From contig JBGPHC010000026.1 in assembly GCA_041484195.1 (NCBI GenBank), positions 1 through 64,000 of the forward strand: DNA of 64,000 bases, in the 5' to 3' direction. Source of the stretch: PSRI01 sp041484195 (GTDB taxonomy: Bacteria; Bacteroidota; Bacteroidia; Chitinophagales; Chitinophagaceae). Shown piece after piece: positions 43,352 to 52,207 of this stretch; position 1 is the first letter of the stretch; the number at the start of each line of letters is the position of its first letter. A program made the translations under genes and the position numbers. The notes beneath the pieces were generated by a model. The model searched no databases. It worked only from the letters and a program-made list of their open reading frames with translations, and had not been told where the DNA came from.

Positions 43352-46336
43352 TTATATGCTGGAATCCATCCTTTTTTTGATTCCCGCTTTTTCAATATAT
43401 GTCACTTCAATACTATTCACTTTGAATTCTTCGATTACTTTACCGGTGATCCTGAAAAAGCCCGACTGTGGAGGAGCCATATGATATACCTGCGGAAAAT
43501 GTACCGTATCAATCCAATCTTTATGGTTGTCAATAAAAGTTCCAAAGCTCATGGTTTCCCCCTTCACGGTGCGAACGGGTTTTTGAGTGATATGGTATCC
43601 TAAAACAGTGACGATTTCGCCTACATTATTTTTCAATTCCCCTGCGGGAACATATTTTGAAGGATCATCGTCAACGCCTTCAAATGGATCCCGAACCGGG
43701 AAACCCAGCAGTTCCACTTCATCATACCAGTCATCCAGAGGATAGGTGGGCAAAGAAGGAAGCGTGAATTCTTTTGGCTTTTCCAGGAATAAAGAATGGT
43801 GTTGAGGAACATGGGTCTTATTCTTCTTCTGCAAAAAATTGGCTTCCCACAATAATTCTTTTTTATTTTTCCCGGTAAACCGGAGCGCTCCCACACGGAT
43901 CAGTATATTCAATTGTTCCATGGTTATCTCCGTTCTCTCAATAAAATCCTGGAGGTGCAGGTAGGGGCCGGATCGTTTTCTTTCCGCGATGATTTTTTCA
44001 GCCATCGCCTCCTCCAGACTCTTGATATGAATGAATCCAACATGTGAATCAATGCCTTCGATATTAGTCAGGTAATCACTCCTGTTTACGCAGGGAGGAT
44101 GCACCCTTGCGCCCGTTTTCATCAATTCATAAAAATAGAGTTCACGGCTATAGAATCCCCCGAAATTATTGATCACGGCCACCATGAATTCCATGGGAAA
44201 ATAAGATTTCAGAAAAAGGCTTTGGTAACTCTCCACGGCGAAGGACGCGGAATGCGCTTTGGAAAAACTATAGGCGCCAAAACTTTCTATCTGCCGCCAT
44301 AATTCTATTGTAATGTCATCTCCATAACCGAATTCCTTACAGTTGGCGAAGAATTTATCGCGGATGAGGGCAAACTTGTGATTGCTCCTGTACTTGCCGC
44401 TCATGGCCCTGCGCAGGATATCAGCCTCTCCCATATCCAGGCCGGCAAAATAATGGGCCACCTTGATCACGTCTTCCTGGTACACCATCACCCCATAAGT
44501 CTGTTTCAGCAATTCTTCCAGCTTGGGATGCAGGTATTCAAATTTGTCGGGATTATGATAACGGTAAATATATTGATGCATCATGCCGCTTCGGCCCACA
44601 CCCGGACGTATAATCGAACTGGCCGCCACCAGTGTGAGGTAATCATCACATTCCAGTTTTTTCAGTAAGTGCCGCATCGCGGGGGATTCTATATAAAAGC
44701 AACCAATGGTATTCACCGTTTTTATCTGGTTGCGGATCACAGGATCCTTTTTGAAGTTTTCGATATCGTGGATGTTGATATCAATTTGCCTGTTTTCTTT
44801 GACCAGCCTCAGGCATTCCCGGATATGGCCGAGTCCCCGCTGGCTTAAAATGTCCAGCTTATAGAGTCCGATATTTTCGGCGACGAACATATCCAACTGC
44901 GCCGTTGGAAATCCTTTGGGTGGCAGGTCCAGAGCGGCATAGAAAGCAATGGGCTCTTCGCTGATGAGCATGCCTCCCGGGTGAATGCTGAGATGGCTTG
45001 GGAAATTCTGAATCAGCTTTCCATATTGAAGGATGGTCCTGTGAATTTTATCTTCCTCCTGTTTTTTAGCAAAATTCTCACCGCGGCTTTCGCCATTATA
45101 ATATCCTTTTTCTGCCAATTGGTCTATCTCCGACTTGGGCAAGCCAAACACTTTTCCCAATTCTCTGATGATGGCATTGTATTGAAAAGTGGAATACATG
45201 CCCAGCAGGGCCACATATTCCCTGCCGTAGCGCTTGAATACATAGTCAATCACATCATCCCTGTCTTTCCAACTGAAATCAATATCAAAATCGGGAGGAA
45301 AAGTCCGGTAAGGATTCAGGAATCGTTCAAAATACAGATCCAGTTCAATGGGATTCACGTCGGTGATCTGCAGGCAATAGGCCACGATGGAATTTGCGCC
45401 ACTGCCCCGCCCTACATAATAATAGCCCCGGGACTGCGCATAACGAATGAGATCCCAGGTAATCAGGAAATATGAATTGAAGCCGAGCTGATCAATGATC
45501 TTCAATTCCTTTTCCACCCTTTCTGCAGCCTTTTCATTCTTTATTCCATACCGGTTGATCAGGCCATCCTGCGAAAGTTTTCTCAAGAGAACCCTGTCAT
45601 CCTCGGGGGAAGCGCTGAATACTTTTTTATTCTTATCGGTACCGAATTCCATCTCAATGCTACAGGCATCCATGATCTTGTAGGTCTGGGTAACGATAAA
45701 GGGATATTGCCTGAAAATCTCTAGGAGACGGGCCGGCAAAACAAAATATTCATCGGTACCTGCAACAGAGTCAGGTGGCAGCCGGGAAAGTAAAACATTA
45801 TCATCAATGGCCCGAAGCAGTTTGTGTACATTATAATAGACCTTATTCTGAAAAGTGACGGGTTGCCTGATTACAAATTTTCCCTGCATGCCTTTCATGT
45901 TGATCCCATACAATTTATTTACCTCTGCAGGCAGCACACCTATCAGTTCATTGCATAATAATTGCGCAGGCTCCTTAGCGCCCAGGGGATAAATGACAAA
46001 TACATCTTCACTGCTCCCAAAAAAATCCGCCTTTACAGGAAAATCCTGTTTCGAACGGAGGCCAGCGGTAATAAATTCATTGATCAGTTTAAACCCCTTA
46101 TTATTCCTGGCCAGCAGAATATAGAGAAACCTATGTCCATTTCGGATCTCCGCTCCCGCTATGGGCTTGATTCCATACTGCTGGCAGTATTGTACAAAGT
46201 CCCATACATCACAGGTGGCATTGATATTGGTAATGGCCAGTGTATTAGCCCCGGTTTCCACGGCCGCCTTCACCAGTTCTTCAGTGGCAATACAGCCATA
46301 CCGAAAACTGAAATATGTTTTACAGTTTAAGTACAT
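43352..46336 (-). CDS. dnaE: DNA polymerase III alpha subunit, short DnaE2-like type
   Basis: Product is 994 aa from the ATG at 46336 (MYLNCKTYFSFRYG); GGATGGGGT lies just upstream. The open frame to 46390 starts at TTG and adds residues unlike the family. The PHP domain is degenerate at its first motif (LNCKT where active PHP domains have HxH). The polymerase core has PDFDIDFSWKDRDDV (two catalytic Asp), LDILSQRGLGH (third Asp region) and FSKAHSASFAVESY. The C-terminal OB fold reads EIVTVLGYHITQKPV. It lacks the long tau-binding end of replicative DnaE (about 1150-1200 aa). It is probably an accessory, error-prone-type polymerase. Confidence 0.92.
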   Translation of the reverse strand: MYLNCKTYFSFRYGCIATEELVKAAVETGANTLAITNINATCDVWDFVQYCQQYGIKPIAGAEIRNGHRFLYILLARNNKGFKLINEFITAGLRSKQDFPVKADFFGSSEDVFVIYPLGAKEPAQLLCNELIGVLPAEVNKLYGINMKGMQGKFVIRQPVTFQNKVYYNVHKLLRAIDDNVLLSRLPPDSVAGTDEYFVLPARLLEIFRQYPFIVTQTYKIMDACSIEMEFGTDKNKKVFSASPEDDRVLLRKLSQDGLINRYGIKNEKAAERVEKELKIIDQLGFNSYFLITWDLIRYAQSRGYYYVGRGSGANSIVAYCLQITDVNPIELDLYFERFLNPYRTFPPDFDIDFSWKDRDDVIDYVFKRYGREYVALLGMYSTFQYNAIIRELGKVFGLPKSEIDQLAEKGYYNGESRGENFAKKQEEDKIHRTILQYGKLIQNFPSHLSIHPGGMLISEEPIAFYAALDLPPKGFPTAQLDMFVAENIGLYKLDILSQRGLGHIRECLRLVKENRQIDINIHDIENFKKDPVIRNQIKTVNTIGCFYIESPAMRHLLKKLECDDYLTLVAASSIIRPGVGRSGMMHQYIYRYHNPDKFEYLHPKLEELLKQTYGVMVYQEDVIKVAHYFAGLDMGEADILRRAMSGKYRSNHKFALIRDKFFANCKEFGYGDDITIELWRQIESFGAYSFSKAHSASFAVESYQSLFLKSYFPMEFMVAVINNFGGFYSRELYFYELMKTGARVHPPCVNRSDYLTNIEGIDSHVGFIHIKSLEEAMAEKIIAERKRSGPYLHLQDFIERTEITMEQLNILIRVGALRFTGKNKKELLWEANFLQKKNKTHVPQHHSLFLEKPKEFTLPSLPTYPLDDWYDEVELLGFPVRDPFEGVDDDPSKYVPAGELKNNVGEIVTVLGYHITQKPVRTVKGETMSFGTFIDNHKDWIDTVHFPQVYHMAPPQSGFFRITGKVIEEFKVNSIEVTYIEKAGIKKRMDSSI

Positions 46337-46371
46337 ACCCCATCCCTGAGTTGCTGCTAAGTTAGGAAGAT

Positions 46372-46390
46372 TTGCTAATATTTTTAGCAA
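46372..46390. promoter_or_regulatory. Perfect inverted repeat upstream of dnaE (candidate operator)
   Basis: TTGCTAATATTTTTAGCAA has 7-bp perfect arms (TTGCTAA/TTAGCAA) and a 5-bp spacer. It sits 36-54 bp before the dnaE ATG and lies between the start codon and the repeat array at 46396. Size and position fit an operator for a dimeric repressor of the operon, perhaps a damage-responsive one. A transcription factor cannot be named. Confidence 0.5.
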
Positions 46391-46395
46391 TTTTT

Positions 46396-46818
46396 AACAC
46401 GGAGTTCCGCGGAGAAGTCACGGAAATACTGGAGAGAGACTTCATGATCCTTTGTGAATCTCTGTGAAACCGTGAAACCTCTGCGACGCTCTGTGTAACA
46501 AAAACATAACACGGAGCTTCACGGAGTAGACACGGAGACACACGGAGAAAGGCACGGAAATACTGGAGAGAGACTTCATGATCCTCTGTGAAACCTCTGC
46601 GACGCTCTGTGTAACAAAAACATAACACGGAGCTTCACGGAGTAGACACGGAGAAAGGCACGGAGAGGAACACGGAGGTACACGGAGAAGGCAAGGAGAT
46701 ACACGGAGAAATACGCCATAACCTTCCGTGAAACTCTGTGAACCTCCATGGCCCTATGTGTAACAAAAAAATTACAAGGAGATGCACGGAGAAGGAGCAG
46801 GGAGATACACGGAGGAAG
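46396..46818. repeat. Array of arm-linker-inverted-arm units with an ACGGAG motif
   Basis: Three full units (46396-46507, 46508-46623, 46624-about 46772) and a partial one (46774-46818). Each has CACGGAG-type steps every 10-12 bp, a linker (for example ACTTCATGAT), an inverted arm (CCTCTGTG, CCTCTGCG, CTCTGTG) and ends GTGTAACAAAAA. Units A and B share long identical stretches. The architecture equals that of 1-220. It lies between divergent dnaE and the ABC permease. Frames across it are repeat artefacts. Confidence 0.93.
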
Positions 46819-46819
46819 G

Positions 46820-46965
46820 AGTCAGTGGTCACTGGTAATAGGGAATTGGGAATTGGTCATTAGTCAGTGGCAATTGGGAATTGCAGAAATCCAAAAATAA
46901 TTCGCCGCTGAACAGATTTCTCCCAATGACTTTTGACTAATGTCTTTTGACTCTTGACTACCCCC
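46820..46965. repeat. Heptad repeat with inverted arms, copy 1 (left of the ABC permease gene)
   Basis: The left arm has 7-bp steps such as GGGAATT GGGAATT GGTCATT AGTCAGT GGCAATT. After a 40-bp linker the right arm has TGACTTT TGACTAA TGTCTTT TGACTCT TGACTAC (46927-46961). AGTCA and TGACT are complementary, so the arms can pair. A related right arm recurs at 49635-49674. Confidence 0.88.
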
Positions 46966-47155
46966 ACACTTTGATGAACTCATACTTCATAATCGTACAG
47001 TGCATGTACCGAAATCGGACAGTTTACGAAAGTAACCCTAAATTCCAGTCTGATTTTCAATTCATTAAATTGGGCATCATTTTCGAAGGCTTCAAGCTAT
47101 CGGAATGTCTTTTTCCCCTACTTGAATAATCAACCAATAAATCTGCAACAGGGTC

Positions 47156-49558
47156 ATGCTGAAAAATCATTTCAAAATCGCGTGGAGAACTCTCCTGAAA
47201 AACAAAACTTCTTCTATCATCAATATAGGCGGGCTTGCTGTGGGCATGGCTGTTGCTTTGCTCATAGGGCTTTGGATTTATGATGAATTGTCGTTTAATA
47301 AATATCATCAAAACTATGATCACATAGCTCAAGTGATGACCCGATATAAAGATGGAATGAACAATTCGCTGCCGTATCCATTAGCAACTGAACTCAATAC
47401 CAATTATCGAAGCAATTTTAAACATGTTATAAGGGCATCGTGGGAGCAGGATCATATTCTGGCTGCGGGTGAAAAGAAATTATCCAGAAAAGGGCAATTC
47501 ATGGACAAAGAAACACCCGAAATGCTAACCTTAAAAATGATTTATGGGTCCAGGGCAGGTTTACAAGACCCTTATTCAATCATGCTTTCGGCATCAACAG
47601 CGAAGGCAATTTTTGGAGATATAGATCCCACAAATAAAACAATCCTATTAGATACTAAAACAAATGTAAAAGTAACAGGAGTCTATGAAGATTTGCCACT
47701 GAATACTCAATTCAAAAACATTGAATTTTTTTCTCCTTTCGAATTGTGGGTTTCGAACAATGATTGGATCGAAAAAAGGGCAATGAACGATTGGAATAAC
47801 CATTTCCTGAAAATATATGCTGAAATTAATCCTAATGGCAATTTTGACAAGATTTCATCTATTATAAAAGATGCAGAACTCAAAAACCTGGCTAATTACA
47901 AAGACCTGGCGGCACATAATCCGCAAGTTTTTTTGCTTCCTATGAGTGATTGGCATTTACATAATTTTACGAGAGGCGTTGCGGATACCGAACCAATGCG
48001 CATGGTTTGGATTGTGGGAATAATCGGCGTATTTGTGTTGTTTTTGGCTTGCATCAATTTCATGAATTTGAGTACCGCCCGCTCAGAGAAACGAGCCAAA
48101 GAAGTGGGGATTCGTAAAGCTATTGGCTCGGTACGCAGGCAATTAATTAATCAATTTTTCAGCGAATCATTTTTGGTAGTTGTCATCGCCTTTATATTGG
48201 CAATTTCCCTTGCTTCGCTCTTGTTGCCTTTGTTCAACAATTTAGCAGCCAAGCAAATGAATATGCTTTGGAGCAATCCTTATTTTTGGTTGTTAAGTTT
48301 TGGTTTTATTTTGATAACGGCATTTTTATCTGGCTTTTATCCGGCAATTTATTTGTCTTCTTTCCAACCCGTCAGAGTACTCAAAGGCAGTTTCAGGGTA
48401 GGTCGCTTTGCTGCTATTCCCCGCAAAATTTTGATAGTTACTCAATTCACAATTTCAGTAACTCTAATTATCAGTACAATTGTCATCATCAGGCAAATCC
48501 AAATTGCCAAAGATCGTCCTGTGGGCTATACTCGTGAAGGTTTGATTATGTTGGATATGAAATCGGATGACTTTTATGGAAAATATGATTTACTCAGGGA
48601 TGAATTAAAAAGAACAGGTGTTGTCGCAGAAATGTCAGAATCAATGGGCACTGTAACAGAACTTGCTTCCGGCAATTCCGGCTTTGACTGGAAAGGAAGG
48701 GATCCGCAGATAGAACAAAGTTTAGGCACACTGGCAGTAACATATGAGCACGGAAAAACGGTAGATTGGCAATTTGTGCAAGGCAGAGATTTTTCAAGAG
48801 ATTTTCCCACTGATTCATTAGGCTTAGTCATAAACGAAGCTGCCGCAAAATTTATGAATCTAAAAAATCCTGTTGGAGAACCGGTAAGTTGGACATGGTG
48901 GGAAAATAATGATGTTATAAATTATAATATTCTGGGAGTCATCAGGAATATGGTGATGGAATCACCTTATGAAGCCATTACCCCAACTGTTTTTTTTATT
49001 AAAGGACATAATGGTGGCGTTAATTGCATTAATATAAAAATCAGCCCCAAAGTAAGTGCAAATGCAGCACTACCAAAGATTGAAGCTGTTTTCAAAAAAC
49101 TCATACCCTCTGCCCCTTTCGACTACAAGTTCGTTGATGAAGAGTACGCCAAAAAATTCATTAATGAAGAACGCATTGGCAAATTGGCCACCTTCTTCGC
49201 CATTCTCGCCATTTTCATTTCCTGCCTGGGCCTTTTCGGCCTGGCATCTTTCGTAGCTGAGCAACGCACTAAAGAAATCGGTATTCGCAAAGTTTTGGGT
49301 GCTTCGGTAGCCAATCTATGGAAATTATTATCACAGGATTTTGTGGTTTTGGTGATTATTTCATGTCTTATAGCCGCACCAATTGCCTGGTATTTTATGA
49401 ATAATTGGTTGCAAAAATATACATATCGTATTGAAATTTCCTGGTGGATTTTTGCGGCCGCGGATACTGGTGCCTTGATCATTACATTATTAACGATAAG
49501 CTATCAGGCCATCAAAGCAGCCATAGCTAATCCGGTGAATTGTCTGCGGACAGAGTAA
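47156..49558 (+). CDS. ABC transporter permease, FtsX/MacB-like (MacB_PCD)
   Basis: The 800-aa protein has an N-terminal helix after MLKNHFKIAWRTLLKNKTSS, then IGGLAVGMAVALLIGLWIYD. A large periplasmic MacB_PCD domain leads to three FtsX helices (IGVFVLFLACINFMNLSTARSEKRAKEVGIRKAIG). A second periplasmic domain and a second FtsX set follow (FAILAIFISCLGLFGLASFVAEQRTKEIGIRKVLGAS, then two further helices). This duplicated form is typical of Bacteroidota. No ATPase or membrane-fusion gene is adjacent, so it is an orphan permease. Heptad repeats lie on both sides of the gene. Substrate unknown; peptide or lipoprotein handling and antimicrobial export are known roles of this class. Confidence 0.92.
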   Translation: MLKNHFKIAWRTLLKNKTSSIINIGGLAVGMAVALLIGLWIYDELSFNKYHQNYDHIAQVMTRYKDGMNNSLPYPLATELNTNYRSNFKHVIRASWEQDHILAAGEKKLSRKGQFMDKETPEMLTLKMIYGSRAGLQDPYSIMLSASTAKAIFGDIDPTNKTILLDTKTNVKVTGVYEDLPLNTQFKNIEFFSPFELWVSNNDWIEKRAMNDWNNHFLKIYAEINPNGNFDKISSIIKDAELKNLANYKDLAAHNPQVFLLPMSDWHLHNFTRGVADTEPMRMVWIVGIIGVFVLFLACINFMNLSTARSEKRAKEVGIRKAIGSVRRQLINQFFSESFLVVVIAFILAISLASLLLPLFNNLAAKQMNMLWSNPYFWLLSFGFILITAFLSGFYPAIYLSSFQPVRVLKGSFRVGRFAAIPRKILIVTQFTISVTLIISTIVIIRQIQIAKDRPVGYTREGLIMLDMKSDDFYGKYDLLRDELKRTGVVAEMSESMGTVTELASGNSGFDWKGRDPQIEQSLGTLAVTYEHGKTVDWQFVQGRDFSRDFPTDSLGLVINEAAAKFMNLKNPVGEPVSWTWWENNDVINYNILGVIRNMVMESPYEAITPTVFFIKGHNGGVNCINIKISPKVSANAALPKIEAVFKKLIPSAPFDYKFVDEEYAKKFINEERIGKLATFFAILAIFISCLGLFGLASFVAEQRTKEIGIRKVLGASVANLWKLLSQDFVVLVIISCLIAAPIAWYFMNNWLQKYTYRIEISWWIFAAADTGALIITLLTISYQAIKAAIANPVNCLRTE

Positions 49559-49634
49559 TTTTTTCCAGTTGTGTAAGATTAGGCTTTAGCTGCTATTTAC
49601 TCTGTGTCAACTCCAAAAGTGGCGATTTCCCCAA

Positions 49635-49674
49635 ATGACTTTTGACTAATGACTCTTGACTATTGTCTCCTGCA
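49635..49674. repeat. Heptad repeat, copy 2 (right of the ABC permease gene)
   Basis: TGACTTT TGACTAA TGACTCT TGACTAT TGTCTCC TGCACTA forms six 7-bp steps. It closely matches the right arm at 46927-46961. It lies directly after the stop of the epimerase gene on the minus strand and 75 bp after the permease stop, in the gap where the two genes converge. It is a single arm with no inverted partner visible. Confidence 0.85.
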
Positions 49675-50898
49675 CTAGCTCTGAGTCATTTTCTTTTCCA
49701 CCATTTCAATCCTTTTGATCATTTCCAGGCAGGCCCTGCTATTATGATAAGGGCATTTCCAGAAGCCCACCTTGTCCTGGCCAGGCATGGGGGAATGATT
49801 TTCACCCACACCCCAATACCATTCGCCGGATTTTCCATCAATGATATATCGCCTGATGAATTTCCAGTTTCGGATCATATAGGAGAGAAATTTTGGATTG
49901 CCGCTCAACTGCCAGGCATTGAAGAATCCAACTAATGCCTCCGCCTGTGGCCACCAGTGTTTTTCATGTACAAGTTCTTTCCGTAAAGGATCAAATTCGT
50001 ACCAGAGTCCCCCATCGGCATCCAACCCTTCGGCGGCTGCAACGGCCATTTTCAAGGAGATTTCCTCAAACTCATTGATGAGGGGGAGATTCCCAATAAT
50101 GCGAGCCATATCCAGGAGCAGCCAGGAGGCCTCGATATCATGGCCATAGGAAATCACATCGGGCTTAGGATTCCAATCTTCATCAAAGAAAAGTCGCAGG
50201 TGCCCCGTCTGAGGATCCACGAAATGATCCCTGAAATTTTTGAGGAGAGCTTCAATATGCCTGGTCAATTGGGCATCGGGCCATACGCTATAGAGATTGC
50301 CATAAGCCTCCAACACATGCAGGTGGGTGTTCATCGTCTTTTTCTCATTGGCGTCCTTAGGGCTCAGCCGCAAATCCTCAAGAGGCTTCCACTCACGGCT
50401 AAACGCTTCCATGTATCCACCCCTAAGTGCATCGAAGCTGTGTTGCTGTAAAAGTTCATACCATTCAATGGCCTGCTCCAATACTTTCGGAGCCCCGTTG
50501 CAGCTGTAGTATTCACTGAAGGCATAGATGCCGAATGCGAGCGCATACACCTGTTTGCGGGTGTCGAGAGGTTGGCCTTCGAAATCCACACTCCAATAAA
50601 TTCCCCCGTGATCAGTATCATTAAAATGCAGTATGATATAATTATAGGCGCGATCAGCCATGCCGAGAAATTCATTTTCACCTCTGGCACGATAAGCCGC
50701 CGCAAAGGTCCATAGGATCCGGGCATTGAGCACCGCTCCTTTCGGGGCCCCGGTATCCGGCCGGTTATCATTGTCAAGGCTCCCTATGAATCCTCCGTAA
50801 TTATCATCCCTGGTGAAGCCGATCCAATATTGCAGAATTCGGGTCCATTCATCCCTGAATTCAGTCTCGATTTTTCTTAACAGGTTGACTTCATTCAT
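49675..50898 (-). CDS. AGE-family cellobiose 2-epimerase-type enzyme
   Basis: The 407-aa (alpha/alpha)6-barrel enzyme carries the conserved His-containing segments of the family: MNTHLHVLEAYGN, ISYGHDIEASWLLLD, EKHWWPQAEALVGF and WKCPYHNSRACLEM. Length and motifs fit cellobiose 2-epimerase rather than RnBP. It epimerises the reducing-end sugar; in mannan pathways it converts beta-1,4-mannobiose to mannosyl-glucose, the substrate of GH130. It is the last gene of the locus, 67 bp after the GH130 gene. Cytosolic. Confidence 0.9.
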   Translation of the reverse strand: MNEVNLLRKIETEFRDEWTRILQYWIGFTRDDNYGGFIGSLDNDNRPDTGAPKGAVLNARILWTFAAAYRARGENEFLGMADRAYNYIILHFNDTDHGGIYWSVDFEGQPLDTRKQVYALAFGIYAFSEYYSCNGAPKVLEQAIEWYELLQQHSFDALRGGYMEAFSREWKPLEDLRLSPKDANEKKTMNTHLHVLEAYGNLYSVWPDAQLTRHIEALLKNFRDHFVDPQTGHLRLFFDEDWNPKPDVISYGHDIEASWLLLDMARIIGNLPLINEFEEISLKMAVAAAEGLDADGGLWYEFDPLRKELVHEKHWWPQAEALVGFFNAWQLSGNPKFLSYMIRNWKFIRRYIIDGKSGEWYWGVGENHSPMPGQDKVGFWKCPYHNSRACLEMIKRIEMVEKKMTQS

Positions 50899-50965
50899 AA
50901 GCTATTGCAGTAGCAGAAGACATTTTCGGCTTCATCAAATTCGGGTTTCACCATGGAAAGGATAT

Positions 50966-52186
50966 TTAGCTTCTTGCGCGGGCGGCTGTTTTGGAATTGT
51001 ACTTTTCCTTATTCGCATGCTCCAAATTTCGGGTAATTATTCCCGTTATAGTCTCCACAGAGGCAGCCGAACGTAGCCCGTCAGGGGCCGTATTCTTCAC
51101 ATAATCCAATAGCTGCCCGATGCTCGAAGTGGCCACATGCATCCTGGTATCGGCAGACGCGTAATAAATAAATACGGTGCCATCGTCGTCCGCAATCCAA
51201 CCATTGCTGAACACCACATTGGAAACATCTCCAATCCTCTCATCTCCCTCGGGCGCCATGAAATAACCACCAGGCTTGTAGATCACTTTGGTCAGGTCAT
51301 TCAAATCGGTCATGAACAGGTAAAGTACATACCGCAATCCTGCCGCCGTATTCCTGACTCCATGCGCCAGGTGCAGCCATCCTTCTTCTGTCTTAATGGG
51401 AGCCGGGCCCAGTCCATTCTTCAGTTCATAGACCGTATGGTATTCCTTCCTGTCAATGATGATCTCATCCTTCACCTCTGCATTTTCTATCGAGTCGCTC
51501 AGTCCCAGTCCAATGCCGCCTCCATTGCCGGCTTCCAGGAAACTGTCCTGCGGCCTGGTATAGAATGCATATTTTCCATTCACCCATTCAGGATGCAGCA
51601 CCACGTTTCGCTGCTGGGGTGAATTCGTTCGGAGGTCGGGCAGCCGTTCCCAATTCTTCAAGTCCATGGTTCTGACAATTCCACATTGCGCTATGGCTGC
51701 TGATTGATCACCCGGAGCCGCCTTAGGATCCTGTCTTTCTGTGCAGAAAATCCCATAGATCCAGCCATCTTCATGCCGCACCAGCCTGATATCATAGATA
51801 TTCGTGTCGGGTTCCTTTGTTTCCGGAATGACCGCAGGGTAATCCCAAAACCGGAAATTATCAATGCCGTTTTCACTCTCAGCTATTGCAAAAAAAGATT
51901 TTCGGTCGGAACCCTCGACCCTGGCCATCACTATATATTTTCCTTCGAATTTAATGGCCCCCGCATTCAGCACGGAATTGATGCCAAATCTCTCCAGAAG
52001 CCGTGGATTGGTTTCATAATTCAAATCATATCGCCAGCAAACAGGCGTATGCGCGGCTGTGAGTATGGGATATTTATACCGGATAAAAATACCATTTGTC
52101 TCCGGCACTTTTTCATTGGACCGCCGGAAAAGGTCATTTTCCCTGGCTTTGAGGAGATTCAATCGCTCCATAAACTTTTTGTACAT
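50966..52186 (-). CDS. GH130 4-O-beta-D-mannosyl-D-glucose phosphorylase-like enzyme
   Basis: The 406-aa product has the five-bladed propeller of GH130: VLNAGAIKFEGKYIVMARVEG, then PDTNIYDIRLVRHEDGWIYG with the putative catalytic Asp, RNVVLHPEWVNGKYAFYTRP and GWLHLAHGVRNTAAGLRYVL. Known mannosylglucose phosphorylases of Bacteroidota have this layout and convert mannosylglucose and phosphate to mannose-1-phosphate and glucose. The adjacent epimerase supports this function over other GH130 activities such as mannan-oligosaccharide phosphorylase. It has no signal peptide, so it is cytosolic. A 21-bp gap separates it from the symporter gene. Confidence 0.92.
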   Translation of the reverse strand: MYKKFMERLNLLKARENDLFRRSNEKVPETNGIFIRYKYPILTAAHTPVCWRYDLNYETNPRLLERFGINSVLNAGAIKFEGKYIVMARVEGSDRKSFFAIAESENGIDNFRFWDYPAVIPETKEPDTNIYDIRLVRHEDGWIYGIFCTERQDPKAAPGDQSAAIAQCGIVRTMDLKNWERLPDLRTNSPQQRNVVLHPEWVNGKYAFYTRPQDSFLEAGNGGGIGLGLSDSIENAEVKDEIIIDRKEYHTVYELKNGLGPAPIKTEEGWLHLAHGVRNTAAGLRYVLYLFMTDLNDLTKVIYKPGGYFMAPEGDERIGDVSNVVFSNGWIADDDGTVFIYYASADTRMHVATSSIGQLLDYVKNTAPDGLRSAASVETITGIITRNLEHANKEKYNSKTAARARS

Positions 52187-52207
52187 CGCAGGCAGTTTTA
52201 TAATCTG

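Noticed and set aside
43350..43395. dinB start at 43395, overlapping dnaE by 44 bp
   Set aside because: The ATG at 43350 lies 1 bp after the dnaE stop and begins with the conserved Y-family N-terminus; the extra 15 residues do not fit.
46362..46832. CRISPR-like array or genes within the ACGGAG repeats
   Set aside because: Steps are 10-12 bp, without equal spacers or cas genes, and the unit is an inverted structure. The frames are repeat artefacts.
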